A DNA stretch of 64,000 bases from Lachnospiraceae bacterium (lineage in GTDB: Bacteria; Bacillota; Clostridia; Lachnospirales; Lachnospiraceae): assembly GCA_024682075.1 (NCBI GenBank), contig JAIKZQ010000017.1, forward strand, positions 35,957 to 99,956, in the 5' to 3' direction. Positions within the stretch are counted from its first letter, which is position 1; each line of letters opens with the position of its first letter. The notes beneath the pieces are model-generated. The model saw only the letters and a list, made by a program, of their open reading frames with translations, ran no database searches and was not told the DNA's origin. Position numbers and translations under genes: made by a program. Below are positions 37,455 to 47,043 of the stretch, piece by piece.

Positions 37455-39334
37455 TGAATTCAGACGGATTATTTCTTTCGAACGACATTCTGATGTCGAT
37501 CGAGAAGCCTGAAAGATATATAGGACATGAGGTTAATTCCTGCATAAAGGCCTCTGAAGATATCAGGGTCCGATTTATAATGTGTTTTCCCGATGTATAC
37601 GAGATCGGAATGAGCCATCTCGGGATTCAGATCCTTTACGACATGTTTAACTCTTTTCCCGACGTCTGGTGCGAAAGGGTTTATTCTCCCTGGGTGGATC
37701 TCGACAAGATCATGAGAGAAAAGAATATCCCTCTTTTTTCCCTCGAATCCCAAAGGCCTGTTAAAGAAGCCGATTTCCTCGGCATAACGATCCAGTATGA
37801 GATGTGCTATACCAACATACTCCAGATCCTGGATCTGTCAGGAATCGCATTAAAAGCAACGGACAGGACCTGGGATGATCCCATTGTCATCGGCGGCGGC
37901 CCCTGTACCTATAATCCCGAGCCGATAGCAGAGTTTTTCGATATTTTCTATATCGGTGAAGGGGAGACCAGATACAGAGAACTTCTCGACCTTTACGAAA
38001 AATGCAGAGATGAAGGCACATCCAGGGAAGAATTCCTCTTTCTTGCATCTCAGATCCCCGGTTTATACGTTCCTTCGCTATATCAGGCCGAGTACAACGA
38101 TGACCTTACCATAAAAAACTTCTCGCCCGTAAGAGAAGGCGTTCCCGCCAAAGTAAAGAAAGAAGTGGTAAAGGATCTCGACAATACATATTATCCCCAA
38201 AAGCCCGTTGTGCCGTTCATCCGATGCGTGCAGGACAGGGTTGTGCTCGAGATAATGCGTGGCTGCATAAGGGGATGCAGATTCTGTCAGGCCGGAGAGC
38301 TTTACAGACCCGTAAGAGAAAGAAGCGTTGACAAGCTTCTTGAGACCGTATACAAAATGCTTGATTCAACAGGGTATGAGGAAGTGTCGCTGAGTTCTCT
38401 TTCATCAAGCGATTACACTCATCTTCCCGAACTTCTCGACAAGCTTATCGTAGAATGTGAGAAGAGAAAAGTTAACATCACCCTGCCTTCTCTCAGGATA
38501 GATGCCTTCTCCCTTGAAGTCATGAACAAGGTTGAAGACATCAAGAAGACTTCGGTTACCTTTGCACCGGAAGCCGGATCACAGAGACTCAGGAATGTGA
38601 TAAATAAAGGACTCACCGAAGAGGACATACTCTCAGGATCCGCTCAGGCAATAAAGGGCGGATGGACCAAGTTCAAATTCTATTTCATGCTCGGCCATCC
38701 TTTCGAAAATGATGACGACATCCTCGGAATAGGCGATCTTGCCAATAAAGTGGCTAAGGAATTCTTTGAGCTGGTTCCCAAGGAGGAAAGGAAAAACGGT
38801 CCGATATCCATCACAGTGAGCACTTCCTTCTTTGTTCCGAAGCCCTTCACGGCATTTCAGTGGGCTCCGCAGTGCACCGAAGAGGAATTCATCAGAAAAG
38901 CATATCTGTGCAGGAGCGGGATTGCCTCACAGCTTAACCAGAAGCGAATTCATTACAACTGGCATGATGCCGATACAAGCGTCATAGAAGCACTTCTTGC
39001 CAGAGGAGACAGAAGAGTATCGGAAGTCATCAGAAAAGTATATGAAAAAGGCGGGATCTACGACGCCTGGTCCGATTATTATTTCCATGAAAGATGGATG
39101 AATTCACTGGAAGAATGTGGTCTGGATATCGGATTTTATGCTTTCAGGGAAAGAAATGAGGAAGAAATTTTCCCCTGGGACTTCATAGATATTGGAGTAA
39201 GCAAAAAATTCCTATATAATGAATATAAGAAAGCAAAAGAAGGAATCCTTACCGAAAACTGCAGGGTTAAATGTAACGGATGCGGTGCCGGAACATTCGG
39301 TGCCGGAATATGCCCGGGAGCTTACAAGGGCTGA
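37454..39334 (+). CDS. TIGR03960-type radical SAM protein
   Basis: A 626-aa B12-binding-like and radical SAM protein. The N-terminal region (about 20-170) is B12-binding-like; the SAM cluster motif CIRGCRFC (CxxxCxxC) is near residue 272. A Cys-rich C-terminal tail (KCNGCGAGTFGAGIC) may bind a second cluster. Such proteins usually lie next to a DUF2344 gene (here at 43783) and RNase E/G; the reaction is unknown. It overlaps the hisIE stop by one base. Three signalling genes follow in place of DUF2344. Confidence 0.88.
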   Translation: MNSDGLFLSNDILMSIEKPERYIGHEVNSCIKASEDIRVRFIMCFPDVYEIGMSHLGIQILYDMFNSFPDVWCERVYSPWVDLDKIMREKNIPLFSLESQRPVKEADFLGITIQYEMCYTNILQILDLSGIALKATDRTWDDPIVIGGGPCTYNPEPIAEFFDIFYIGEGETRYRELLDLYEKCRDEGTSREEFLFLASQIPGLYVPSLYQAEYNDDLTIKNFSPVREGVPAKVKKEVVKDLDNTYYPQKPVVPFIRCVQDRVVLEIMRGCIRGCRFCQAGELYRPVRERSVDKLLETVYKMLDSTGYEEVSLSSLSSSDYTHLPELLDKLIVECEKRKVNITLPSLRIDAFSLEVMNKVEDIKKTSVTFAPEAGSQRLRNVINKGLTEEDILSGSAQAIKGGWTKFKFYFMLGHPFENDDDILGIGDLANKVAKEFFELVPKEERKNGPISITVSTSFFVPKPFTAFQWAPQCTEEEFIRKAYLCRSGIASQLNQKRIHYNWHDADTSVIEALLARGDRRVSEVIRKVYEKGGIYDAWSDYYFHERWMNSLEECGLDIGFYAFRERNEEEIFPWDFIDIGVSKKFLYNEYKKAKEGILTENCRVKCNGCGAGTFGAGICPGAYKG

Positions 39335-39373
39335 CGCAAATTATCTGTTCTTATGGTCATCAGGGAGGGACAT

Positions 39374-40171
39374 ATGGATAAGATCAAGATTCTTCTTACC
39401 GGAAAACATCAGATAACCATTAATGATTTTTTCAATCATCTTTCGGTTGATTTCGATCTGCTGACCACTTCGTTCAGATATGATGACATAGTCAAGCACA
39501 TTAATCTGTTTCATCCGGACATTTTCATCATTTGCCTAAACGGTGAGACCAGGGAAGAACTCAGCATAATGGTTGAGCTCAAGCGTCAGCTCACCAGAGA
39601 CGGCATCGTTGTTTTTATCGTCGGTTCGCACGAAGACTGCAATCTTTTCAACGAAACCGTCGTATATCTCGCTGAAGAGACTTTCACCAAGCCCATATCA
39701 ATTGACAATATCAGGAAGGGCATCATTCAGTATGTAGATGAGAGGGAAAAGAAGCGTATCGAGGAAGCCGAGATGCAGGCTGCCCTGGAACAGATCAAGG
39801 AATATGAGCGACGCAAGCACGTGCTTGTGATCGATGACGATCCGATAATGCTCAAGGTTGTCAAGGATTTCCTGCATGAAAACTATGATGTTGCGACTGC
39901 GATAAATGCCAAGATCGCATATAAATTCCTCGACGGCAAAACTACAGACATGATACTTCTGGACTATGAAATGCCGGGAGAAGACGGTCCCATGGTATTC
40001 GGCAATCTGAGACAGCGTCCCGAACTGTCCAAGACTCCGATAATCTTCCTTACAGGAGTTACCGATAAGTCTAAGATCACCGCAGCACTTGCGCTCAAGC
40101 CCCAGGGATATCTTCTCAAGCCTATAGATAAAGAAAGACTCATCGGTACCATAGAAAAATTCATCGGATAA
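39374..40171 (+). CDS. Double-receiver response regulator
   Basis: A 265-aa protein without an output domain. The N-terminal half (about 1-125) resembles a degenerate receiver (the usual Asp pocket is not obvious), a coiled coil covers about 125-150, and the C-terminal half is a canonical receiver: acidic IDDDP (near 157), phospho-acceptor Asp in MILLDYEMPG, Thr in FLTG and Lys in LLKPIDK. ATG 39374 has AGGGAGG upstream. The partner is probably the hybrid kinase 23 bp downstream. It likely passes phosphate or acts through protein contact. Confidence 0.88.
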   Translation: MDKIKILLTGKHQITINDFFNHLSVDFDLLTTSFRYDDIVKHINLFHPDIFIICLNGETREELSIMVELKRQLTRDGIVVFIVGSHEDCNLFNETVVYLAEETFTKPISIDNIRKGIIQYVDEREKKRIEEAEMQAALEQIKEYERRKHVLVIDDDPIMLKVVKDFLHENYDVATAINAKIAYKFLDGKTTDMILLDYEMPGEDGPMVFGNLRQRPELSKTPIIFLTGVTDKSKITAALALKPQGYLLKPIDKERLIGTIEKFIG

Positions 40172-40194
40172 ATTCATCGGATAAAGGATCATAT

Positions 40195-42912
40195 ATGGAA
40201 CATCAGATATCACTTACCGACCTTATCTCGGTAGATATGCTTCAGAGCTTTCAGGATTCCATGACGGAGTTTTCCGGAATGGCATCCGTAATTCTTGACG
40301 ATGTTCTTAATCCCATAACCGTTCCCAATAATTTCACAAACGATTTCGTCAACAACATAGCATTAAGAAAAAAAGACAAGACCGTAACCGAATTTGTTGA
40401 TTGTGCCGAAAAATGCCTTAAGACAGGCAAGATCTGCACATATAAATCCGGAAATGGTCTTCTTATAATGTGTGTTCCCTTCATATGCGGAAACTCATAT
40501 TCCGGCGTGTTTATAGGAGCACACAGGACCGAGAGCAAAGATTCTGCTTCACACGATAAGGAATTATCCGAGATACTGGATAATATCTATAAGCTGACAG
40601 CCTCAACGGTAGACATTCTGAAGAATTCAGAGCATCTGTACTCGATGACGAAGATGATCTCCGAAATGGCCATCAGCAGATATAATGCCGTTCAGTCTGA
40701 AATGGAGTCTTATATTACGGCCGGAAAGCTTGAACAGACTGCACAGGATCTGAAAAAGGCCGCAGACCTGCGTTCGGATTTCCTTGCAAACATGAGCCAT
40801 GAGATAAGGACTCCCATGAATGCCGTTCTCGGAATGACCGAGATGGCAATGAGAGAAGACCTTACTCCCTCGGTAAGACAGTATCTTAATCAGATCAAGT
40901 CGAGCGGCACTGCACTTCTTGCGATAATCAATGACATCCTGGATTTTTCCAAGATCGATTCGGGCAAGATGGACATCATAGAGTCCGAATACGAGCCCCT
41001 TTCCATCTTTTATGATACTGCCGGAATAATCGCAACAAGGATCGGTTCAAAAAAGATCGAGCTGTTGTTTGATGTCGATCCTTCTTTTCCCTGCAGGCTG
41101 ATGGGGGATTCACAGAGGATCAGGCAGATCCTTATCAACATTGCCAATAACGCAGTCAAATTCACCAATAAAGGATCTGTAAGAGTATGCCTGTCATATG
41201 ACAGAAAAAGTGATGATGAGATCCTGATGAAGGTCAGGGTTGAAGATACCGGTATCGGTATCAAAAAGGAAGACTTACACAAGATATTTGAATCATTCCA
41301 GCAGGTTGATTCCAAGAGAAACAGAAATGTTGAGGGAACCGGTCTGGGACTTGCGATATGTCAAAGACTCCTGACTCTCATGAACGGCAGCATAAATGTT
41401 GAGAGTGAATACGAAAAGGGTTCCGTTTTTTCATTCAGCCTGCCACAGAAAATAATTGATGACACTCCTGCATTTTCTGTCCGTGAAAAAGAAGAGAAGA
41501 TGGTTGCGGGATGCTTTTCAAACAAATACCTTGCAAGGCAGTTCTATAAGGATGCTGCTGCACTTGGCGTTTATTCCTGTGCGCTCATCGATCACTCATA
41601 CTTTGATACTCTTAAGGAAAATTATGCTGACATCCTTAAGCAAAGATCATTTTATGTTTTTGTGGATTCGGAAAAGCTTACTCCCGTAATGGATAAGATC
41701 ATATCCGACAATCCGGAGATCGCATTCATCGAGATCGCGTCTTTCCAGTCAAACCATAAATCAACTAAAAAGAATCTCAGGATCATCCGCAGACCATATG
41801 CCTCAACCTCTCTTGCAATGGCTCTGAACAATGAAGAGTTCCATTCAACTCTTTCCGATGAATCATTTGAGTTTGATTTCATTGCTCCGGATGCAAAGAT
41901 CCTGATCGTGGATGACAATGAAGTTAATCTCAATATTGCCGAGGGACTTCTCGAGCCGCTCAAGATGAAGATCACAAGGGCTACCGGCGGCAAAGAAGCA
42001 CTTGAACTTGTAAGCAAGAATATGTATGACCTTATCTTCATGGACCACATGATGCCCGAAATAGACGGCATTGAGACCACCAGGGTCATCAGAAGAATGT
42101 ACAAAAACTACGATGAGGTCCCCATCATAGCCCTAACCGCAAATGTGGTTGAAGGCACAAAAGACATGTTCCTCTCGGAAGGAATGAACGATTATGTCCC
42201 GAAGCCGATAGAAGTTCACAATCTTGTGAACAAAGTAAAAAAATGGCTTCCGATAGAAATGATCAGAAAAGCATATACTGTCGAGGAAAGATCAGCCGAA
42301 GAAGATGATGAGCTTGATCTGACAAGGCTCGGAGATCTTGACGGAGCATCTGCGGTAAAACTTCTCGGAAGCATAAAGCTTTACAAAAAGGTCCTCATGG
42401 ATTATCAAAAAGCTATACCGGGCAAGATCGAAGCCATTACCGAAGCTCTGAACACTTCAGACTGGCCTGCCTACACGGTTGAAGTACATGCTCTTAAGAG
42501 TCTTTCCAAACAGATCGGTGCAGGAGAGCTTGCTTATATGGCTGCCGAACTTGAAAAAGCCGGCAATGACCGTAATACCGAATTCATCAAAGAATATACC
42601 GAGCCCATGCTGAATAAGTATAAAAGGTATGAAAAGTTTCTCGGTGAATTGTTTGAAGATAAGCAGGAAGTAACATCTGCGGAGGAAAAGCCTGAAGCAA
42701 CTTCACAGATCCTTAAGGATCTGTTCGAGCAAATGACGGAAGCTCTTGATAATCTCGACATTGATAACATGGAATCTGCGATCGGGGAGTTGGATAAATA
42801 CCGTTATGACGAAGAGCAGACCACGCTTTTTGAAAGTCTCAGAGCCGGCGTTGAAAGCATCGATATCGATAAATGCGACAAGATAATCGATGAATGGAAA
42901 GCCCTGCTGTAG
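40195..42912 (+). CDS. Soluble hybrid histidine kinase with PocR-type sensor
   Basis: A 905-aa cytosolic hybrid kinase with no TM segment. Residues about 5-145 form a PocR-type ligand-binding domain (ITVPNNFTNDF, Cys at 70, 74, 81). HisKA holds phospho-accepting H202 (ANMSHEIRTPMNAV). The HATPase domain has NIANNAVKF, DTGIGI and GTGLGLAI. A degenerate receiver-like region follows, then a true receiver (ILIVDDNEVN, Asp in MDHMMPE, Lys in VPKPIE) and an HPt domain (VHALKSLSKQIGA). A further helical tail ends the protein. With the adjacent double receiver it could form an internal phosphorelay. Confidence 0.92.
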   Translation: MEHQISLTDLISVDMLQSFQDSMTEFSGMASVILDDVLNPITVPNNFTNDFVNNIALRKKDKTVTEFVDCAEKCLKTGKICTYKSGNGLLIMCVPFICGNSYSGVFIGAHRTESKDSASHDKELSEILDNIYKLTASTVDILKNSEHLYSMTKMISEMAISRYNAVQSEMESYITAGKLEQTAQDLKKAADLRSDFLANMSHEIRTPMNAVLGMTEMAMREDLTPSVRQYLNQIKSSGTALLAIINDILDFSKIDSGKMDIIESEYEPLSIFYDTAGIIATRIGSKKIELLFDVDPSFPCRLMGDSQRIRQILINIANNAVKFTNKGSVRVCLSYDRKSDDEILMKVRVEDTGIGIKKEDLHKIFESFQQVDSKRNRNVEGTGLGLAICQRLLTLMNGSINVESEYEKGSVFSFSLPQKIIDDTPAFSVREKEEKMVAGCFSNKYLARQFYKDAAALGVYSCALIDHSYFDTLKENYADILKQRSFYVFVDSEKLTPVMDKIISDNPEIAFIEIASFQSNHKSTKKNLRIIRRPYASTSLAMALNNEEFHSTLSDESFEFDFIAPDAKILIVDDNEVNLNIAEGLLEPLKMKITRATGGKEALELVSKNMYDLIFMDHMMPEIDGIETTRVIRRMYKNYDEVPIIALTANVVEGTKDMFLSEGMNDYVPKPIEVHNLVNKVKKWLPIEMIRKAYTVEERSAEEDDELDLTRLGDLDGASAVKLLGSIKLYKKVLMDYQKAIPGKIEAITEALNTSDWPAYTVEVHALKSLSKQIGAGELAYMAAELEKAGNDRNTEFIKEYTEPMLNKYKRYEKFLGELFEDKQEVTSAEEKPEATSQILKDLFEQMTEALDNLDIDNMESAIGELDKYRYDEEQTTLFESLRAGVESIDIDKCDKIIDEWKALL

Positions 42913-42922
42913 GAGGAAACAG

Positions 42923-43786
42923 ATGAGCAAAAGAACACATTCCCTCGGGATACTGTATCAGGACAATGCCGGATGCGGCATCACCCATGAATACTTTGCA
43001 GCCGTTCTGAACGGTTTCAAGATTCAGGCCGAGAATAAAGGATATGAGATCACGTTCATAAACTGTCACAAAGATATCGAGGGCAGGAAAAGATACCTTG
43101 AACATATCCAGGAAAGAAAGATCGAAGGTGTCGCGATCATATGTTCTGATTTCAAGGATCCCGAAGTCATAGAACTTCTCGGAAGCGATGTTCCCGTAGT
43201 GACAATTGATGAACCCTACGAAGGAGTCATATCCATTCTTTCGGACAATGAACAGGGTATCAAAAATCTGGTGTATCATATAGCCGGAATGGGGCATGAC
43301 AAGATCGCTTACATTCACGGAGACATGAATACCGTCACATCCATAAGGCTTAATGGCTTCAAGGATGCCTGCAAGAAGATGGGCATAAAGGTTCCGAAGG
43401 AATATATCCGTTCCTGTAATTACAGGGATATCAACAAAGCTTCATTTGAAACCGAAGAACTCCTGAGGCTTCCCGATCCTCCCACATGCATAATTTATCC
43501 TGATGATTATGCTGCGATCGGAGGAATCAATATAATAAAAGCGTACGGCATGAGCATTCCCGATGACATATCGATAGCAGGATATGACGGCATAGACATT
43601 CCCTCCAGATATGATCCACACATTACCACCATTGCACAGGACATGAAGGGAATGGGCACGATAGCCGCTGACAGACTGATAAGTCTGATCGAAGCTCCCG
43701 AAGAAATGACCGACTTGAATGATGTTGTCGTGGAAACAAGATTAAACGAAGGAAATACCATAAAGCTTATATCTAAAGAAAAATGA
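42923..43786 (+). CDS. LacI-type sugar-binding sensor domain without HTH
   Basis: A 287-aa protein with the two-lobed periplasmic-binding-protein fold of LacI/GalR regulators: SLGILYQD at the start, ITFINCHKD, the DNEQGIKNLVYHIAGMGHDKIAYI region, PTCIIYPDDYAAIGG and IAGYDGIDI. The usual N-terminal helix-turn-helix is absent (the sequence begins at the first strand), and there is no signal peptide, so it is probably cytosolic. AGGAGG precedes ATG 42923. It lies between the hybrid kinase and DUF2344, overlapping the latter by 4 bp, and may sense a ligand for the kinase. This last link is inference. Confidence 0.85.
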   Translation: MSKRTHSLGILYQDNAGCGITHEYFAAVLNGFKIQAENKGYEITFINCHKDIEGRKRYLEHIQERKIEGVAIICSDFKDPEVIELLGSDVPVVTIDEPYEGVISILSDNEQGIKNLVYHIAGMGHDKIAYIHGDMNTVTSIRLNGFKDACKKMGIKVPKEYIRSCNYRDINKASFETEELLRLPDPPTCIIYPDDYAAIGGINIIKAYGMSIPDDISIAGYDGIDIPSRYDPHITTIAQDMKGMGTIAADRLISLIEAPEEMTDLNDVVVETRLNEGNTIKLISKEK

Positions 43787-44508
43787 CGAAGATCAGAATC
43801 AGATTCACAAAACACGGAGCCGTCAGATACATAGGTCATCTTGATGTGATGAGGTATTTTCAGAAGACCATCAGAAGAGCGGGGATCAATGTATCATATT
43901 CCGGCGGATATTCTCCCCATCAGATCATGACATTTGCAGCGCCACTCGGTGTCGGGCTTGAAAGTGACGGCGAATACATGGATCTCGGAATAGAAGATGA
44001 AAAACCGGATCTGGCTATGATAAAAGATTCACTCAACGCTTCATCGGTCCCTGGCATCAGGATTTTATCGGTAAAAAAGCTTCCGGAAGATGCCGGAAAT
44101 GCAATGGCCTCAGTATATGCATCATCTTATGAGATATCCTTTTATGATGATAAAAAAGATCAGTGTCCCGATAAAGATCTGATGAAGGAACTGATATCCA
44201 GATCACAGACTCTTGATACGATGATCTACCATAAAGAGACCAAAAAAACATCAAGAGACATTGATCTGAAACAATTCATTTACGAACTGTATATCAAAGA
44301 GGATGAAAATGACAAGCCGTACATATGCATGACCATCAATTCATCCAGTTCGGACTCAATAAAACCCGGATTTGTCATGGAATATCTGTGCGGTCTTGAA
44401 GACATAAAATTACCGGATAATTCATTACAGATCACCCGGCTTGACATGTTCACTCTTGGCGAAAACGGAGAACTCATCTCAATGGATGACATCGGATCGG
44501 ACGAATGA
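43783..44508 (+). CDS. DUF2344 (TIGR03936) radical SAM-linked protein
   Basis: A 241-aa DUF2344 protein. It begins KIRIRFTKHGAVRYIGHLDVMRYFQKTIRRAG with the family's GHLD block and YSGGYSPHQIM. Members are normally fused to or directly after a TIGR03960 radical SAM protein; here three signalling genes separate them. Role unknown, but the family is thought to act with that enzyme. The start overlaps the previous stop (ATGA), and the next gene overlaps its end by 4 bp. Confidence 0.9.
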   Translation: MTKIRIRFTKHGAVRYIGHLDVMRYFQKTIRRAGINVSYSGGYSPHQIMTFAAPLGVGLESDGEYMDLGIEDEKPDLAMIKDSLNASSVPGIRILSVKKLPEDAGNAMASVYASSYEISFYDDKKDQCPDKDLMKELISRSQTLDTMIYHKETKKTSRDIDLKQFIYELYIKEDENDKPYICMTINSSSSDSIKPGFVMEYLCGLEDIKLPDNSLQITRLDMFTLGENGELISMDDIGSDE

Positions 44509-45530
44509 GCAGGAAAGCATTACAGCCGCAGGAAAAAAACATAGCAAGAGAGCTTGAGTCCATGCGGCTTAGCTCTAAAGGCAAGCTCATTGTCACAGAT
44601 CATGAAGGAAAGACATGTGCATTCCTTTCTGCCGAAGGCAGACTGAAAGCCGTTACAGTTCTTGATGAAGACACAATCGGTCCGGATGACATCATCATTG
44701 CCCGGATAAAGGATGTAAAAAAAGACATCGGGGCATGTTTCATTGAATATCTTGAAGGCCGGGAAGGATACCTGCCGCTTGACAGGATACCGGACTCCGC
44801 AAAGCCGAAACAGGGTGATCTCATCCCTGTCAGGATGACAGCGGGTGCTCAAAAAGGAAAAAGAGCCAGATTCACAGCTAAAATAGATTATTCAAAATAC
44901 GAAAACGGAGATGAACTCCTGACAAAAAGCTCTCATCTGTCCAGGTTCAATTTCCTCTATCGTTCGGACAAAGCACTTGCCTGCAGGATAAGGAAGGTGT
45001 TCGGAACATCCGAATATGATGAGATCATCACAGATGATGAGAACATGCACGGGAAATTGTCTGATTCATTTTCAAATGTAAGATTATATGACGATCCGTC
45101 ATTTCCGTTATCAAAGCTCTACAGTCTTGAATCAGGGCTTTCGCAGGCTTTATCCAGACAGGTCTGGCTTGATTGCGGTGCATATCTGGTATTTGATCAT
45201 ACCGAGGCAATGACTGTAATTGATGTCAACAGCGGGAAATATATTCCTCCCAAAAGTGCCGATAAGGAACAGGCTGTTTTTAAGGTAAACGAAGAAGCTG
45301 CCATTGAGATCTGCAGGCAGTTACGTCTGAGGAATATCTCAGGAATCATAGTCATTGATTTCATCAATCTTGATGATAAAAAAGATCAAGAATCTCTCTT
45401 AATGATCCTGGAGCAGGAATCAAAAAATGATACCGAAACCATAACTGTACACGACATCACTGCTCTTGGTCTGATTGAGATCACCAGGAAAAAGGACCTG
45501 CCTTCTCTTTATGAACAGATAAAAAAATAA
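44505..45530 (+). CDS. rng: Ribonuclease E/G family protein, short form
   Basis: A 341-aa RNase E/G-type nuclease. An N-terminal S1-like region is followed by the catalytic DNase I-like domain, with metal Asp residues in TVIDVNSGKY and IVIDFINLDD and the basic EICRQLRLRNI segment. It stops soon after the catalytic core and no CPxC zinc-link was found, so it lacks the usual C-terminal part; typical RNase G is longer. It is the last gene of the DUF2344 group. The start overlaps DUF2344 by 4 bp (ATGA). Whether it is active is open. Confidence 0.88.
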   Translation: MSRKALQPQEKNIARELESMRLSSKGKLIVTDHEGKTCAFLSAEGRLKAVTVLDEDTIGPDDIIIARIKDVKKDIGACFIEYLEGREGYLPLDRIPDSAKPKQGDLIPVRMTAGAQKGKRARFTAKIDYSKYENGDELLTKSSHLSRFNFLYRSDKALACRIRKVFGTSEYDEIITDDENMHGKLSDSFSNVRLYDDPSFPLSKLYSLESGLSQALSRQVWLDCGAYLVFDHTEAMTVIDVNSGKYIPPKSADKEQAVFKVNEEAAIEICRQLRLRNISGIIVIDFINLDDKKDQESLLMILEQESKNDTETITVHDITALGLIEITRKKDLPSLYEQIKK

Positions 45531-45543
45531 CGAAAGGTCTGTG

Positions 45544-47043
45544 ATGATCAGTCTTCTCAGCAAAAATCCGAATAAAAGTAAAAAATCCGGAGAAAACAGT
45601 CAGCTCACAGTACTAAGCGATCTTAACTTTGATCAGATCCTTGACAGGATATGTCTTGAATGGGATTCGGAACTCCGAAAAATGTATGAGTCCTTCCCTT
45701 CTTCAAAAGAAGATGAGGATTATAGAAAAGACATATATCAGGATTTTAAGAAAGATGATGTCTATGAGATCATGTCCGGTCATTATTCATTGATCCGTGA
45801 AAGAAGAGAATACTCTGCAAGAAAAGAAGATGCTTATGAACTGATCCAGAAACAGACCTGGTATCTCAGAGAGATCCATACATATGTATCGTCTCTTGAA
45901 CTTATGCATGACAAGCTCGGCAATTCTTCATGTTCATCTGAAGGGCTGAAGGAATTGTCCGCATTTTTGGATGGTTATCTTTCGGATGAGAATTTCCGGA
46001 ACATGAGTAATATCATCAATGCTCTTTGGAAAGAACTTTCCGATTTCCATGTAATCCTCACATATGAAAAAGGCAGATTCACTCTGACTAACGGTGTAAC
46101 CGAAGGAGCCTATGATAAATTCTTATCCGAATGCTTTCCCGAAGAGCATCATACAATGACCAATCCATTTGCCGGCACCGAGTATTTTTCCGATCTTGAA
46201 AATGAGATCATCAAATTATTCCAGAGGAAGAACCATTCGTTTTTTAAGAAACTCGAAAAATTCTGTAAGGATTATCCTGAAGTATTCAGTGAACAAATAT
46301 CCGTATTTGAATCCGAGATCCCGTATTATCTTGCCTTTGCCAAATTCCAGAGGAGCATGAAAGAACATGGCTTTGATATGTGCACCGCATCAAAGTCGGA
46401 TGACACACTTTCCGCATCAGGTCTTTATGATCTTGCACTGGCTCTCACCAACATGGATAACGGCAAGGAAACGGTTCCAAATGAACTGTTCATGGATAAA
46501 GGCGAAAGTTTCTTTGTCCTGACCGGCCCCAATCAGGGTGGCAAGACAACATATGCAAGAAGTCTCGGACAGCTTATCTATTTTAATAAAATGGGACTTG
46601 ATGTTCCCGCATGCTCAAGCAGCGTTCCATACTATACCAACCTGTGGACACATTTTTCCGTTGAGGAAAGCATTGAATCCGGACGCGGAAAACTGATGGA
46701 TGAGCTTGAAAGATTAAAGCCCATCATGCACGAAAGCCAGGAAGGCGCATTCATAGTCATAAACGAGCTCTTCACCACTGCGGCAAATTACGATGCCATC
46801 GAGATGGGCAGGAGAGTGCTGGATTACCTGACCGGCATTAAATGCAGGGGAATATATGTGACGCATCTGGGAGAACTGTCCAAAAACAGCAAAGGCGTCG
46901 TAAGCCTTATCGCATGCGTTGATGAAAATAATGTGCAGACATTTAAGATTGAAAGAAACACTCCTGCCGAGGCAACATATATCAACAGACAGGTCCTGAA
47001 GTATCATCTGACCTATGAACAGCTGAAGGAGAGATTCTCATGA
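45544..47043 (+). CDS. MutS-like ATPase, first of a pair
   Basis: A 499-aa protein with a C-terminal MutS ATPase domain (Walker A GPNQGGKTT near residue 332; ST-rich signature VEESIESGRGKLMDEL; Walker B as VINELF, with Asn where Asp is usual; late His switch VTHLGEL). The N-terminal ~300 residues are helical and lack the mismatch-reading MutS domain I and its FxE motif. ATG 45544 is preferred over GTG 45541 by RBS spacing. The downstream paralogue overlaps its stop by 4 bp, suggesting a fixed complex. Function is unknown; mismatch repair is unlikely. Confidence 0.85.
   Translation: MISLLSKNPNKSKKSGENSQLTVLSDLNFDQILDRICLEWDSELRKMYESFPSSKEDEDYRKDIYQDFKKDDVYEIMSGHYSLIRERREYSARKEDAYELIQKQTWYLREIHTYVSSLELMHDKLGNSSCSSEGLKELSAFLDGYLSDENFRNMSNIINALWKELSDFHVILTYEKGRFTLTNGVTEGAYDKFLSECFPEEHHTMTNPFAGTEYFSDLENEIIKLFQRKNHSFFKKLEKFCKDYPEVFSEQISVFESEIPYYLAFAKFQRSMKEHGFDMCTASKSDDTLSASGLYDLALALTNMDNGKETVPNELFMDKGESFFVLTGPNQGGKTTYARSLGQLIYFNKMGLDVPACSSSVPYYTNLWTHFSVEESIESGRGKLMDELERLKPIMHESQEGAFIVINELFTTAANYDAIEMGRRVLDYLTGIKCRGIYVTHLGELSKNSKGVVSLIACVDENNVQTFKIERNTPAEATYINRQVLKYHLTYEQLKERFS

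Noticed and set aside
42923..43786. ABC-transporter sugar-binding protein
   Set aside because: There is no signal peptide or lipobox and no permease or ATPase gene nearby; the fold is better matched to a LacI-type effector domain.
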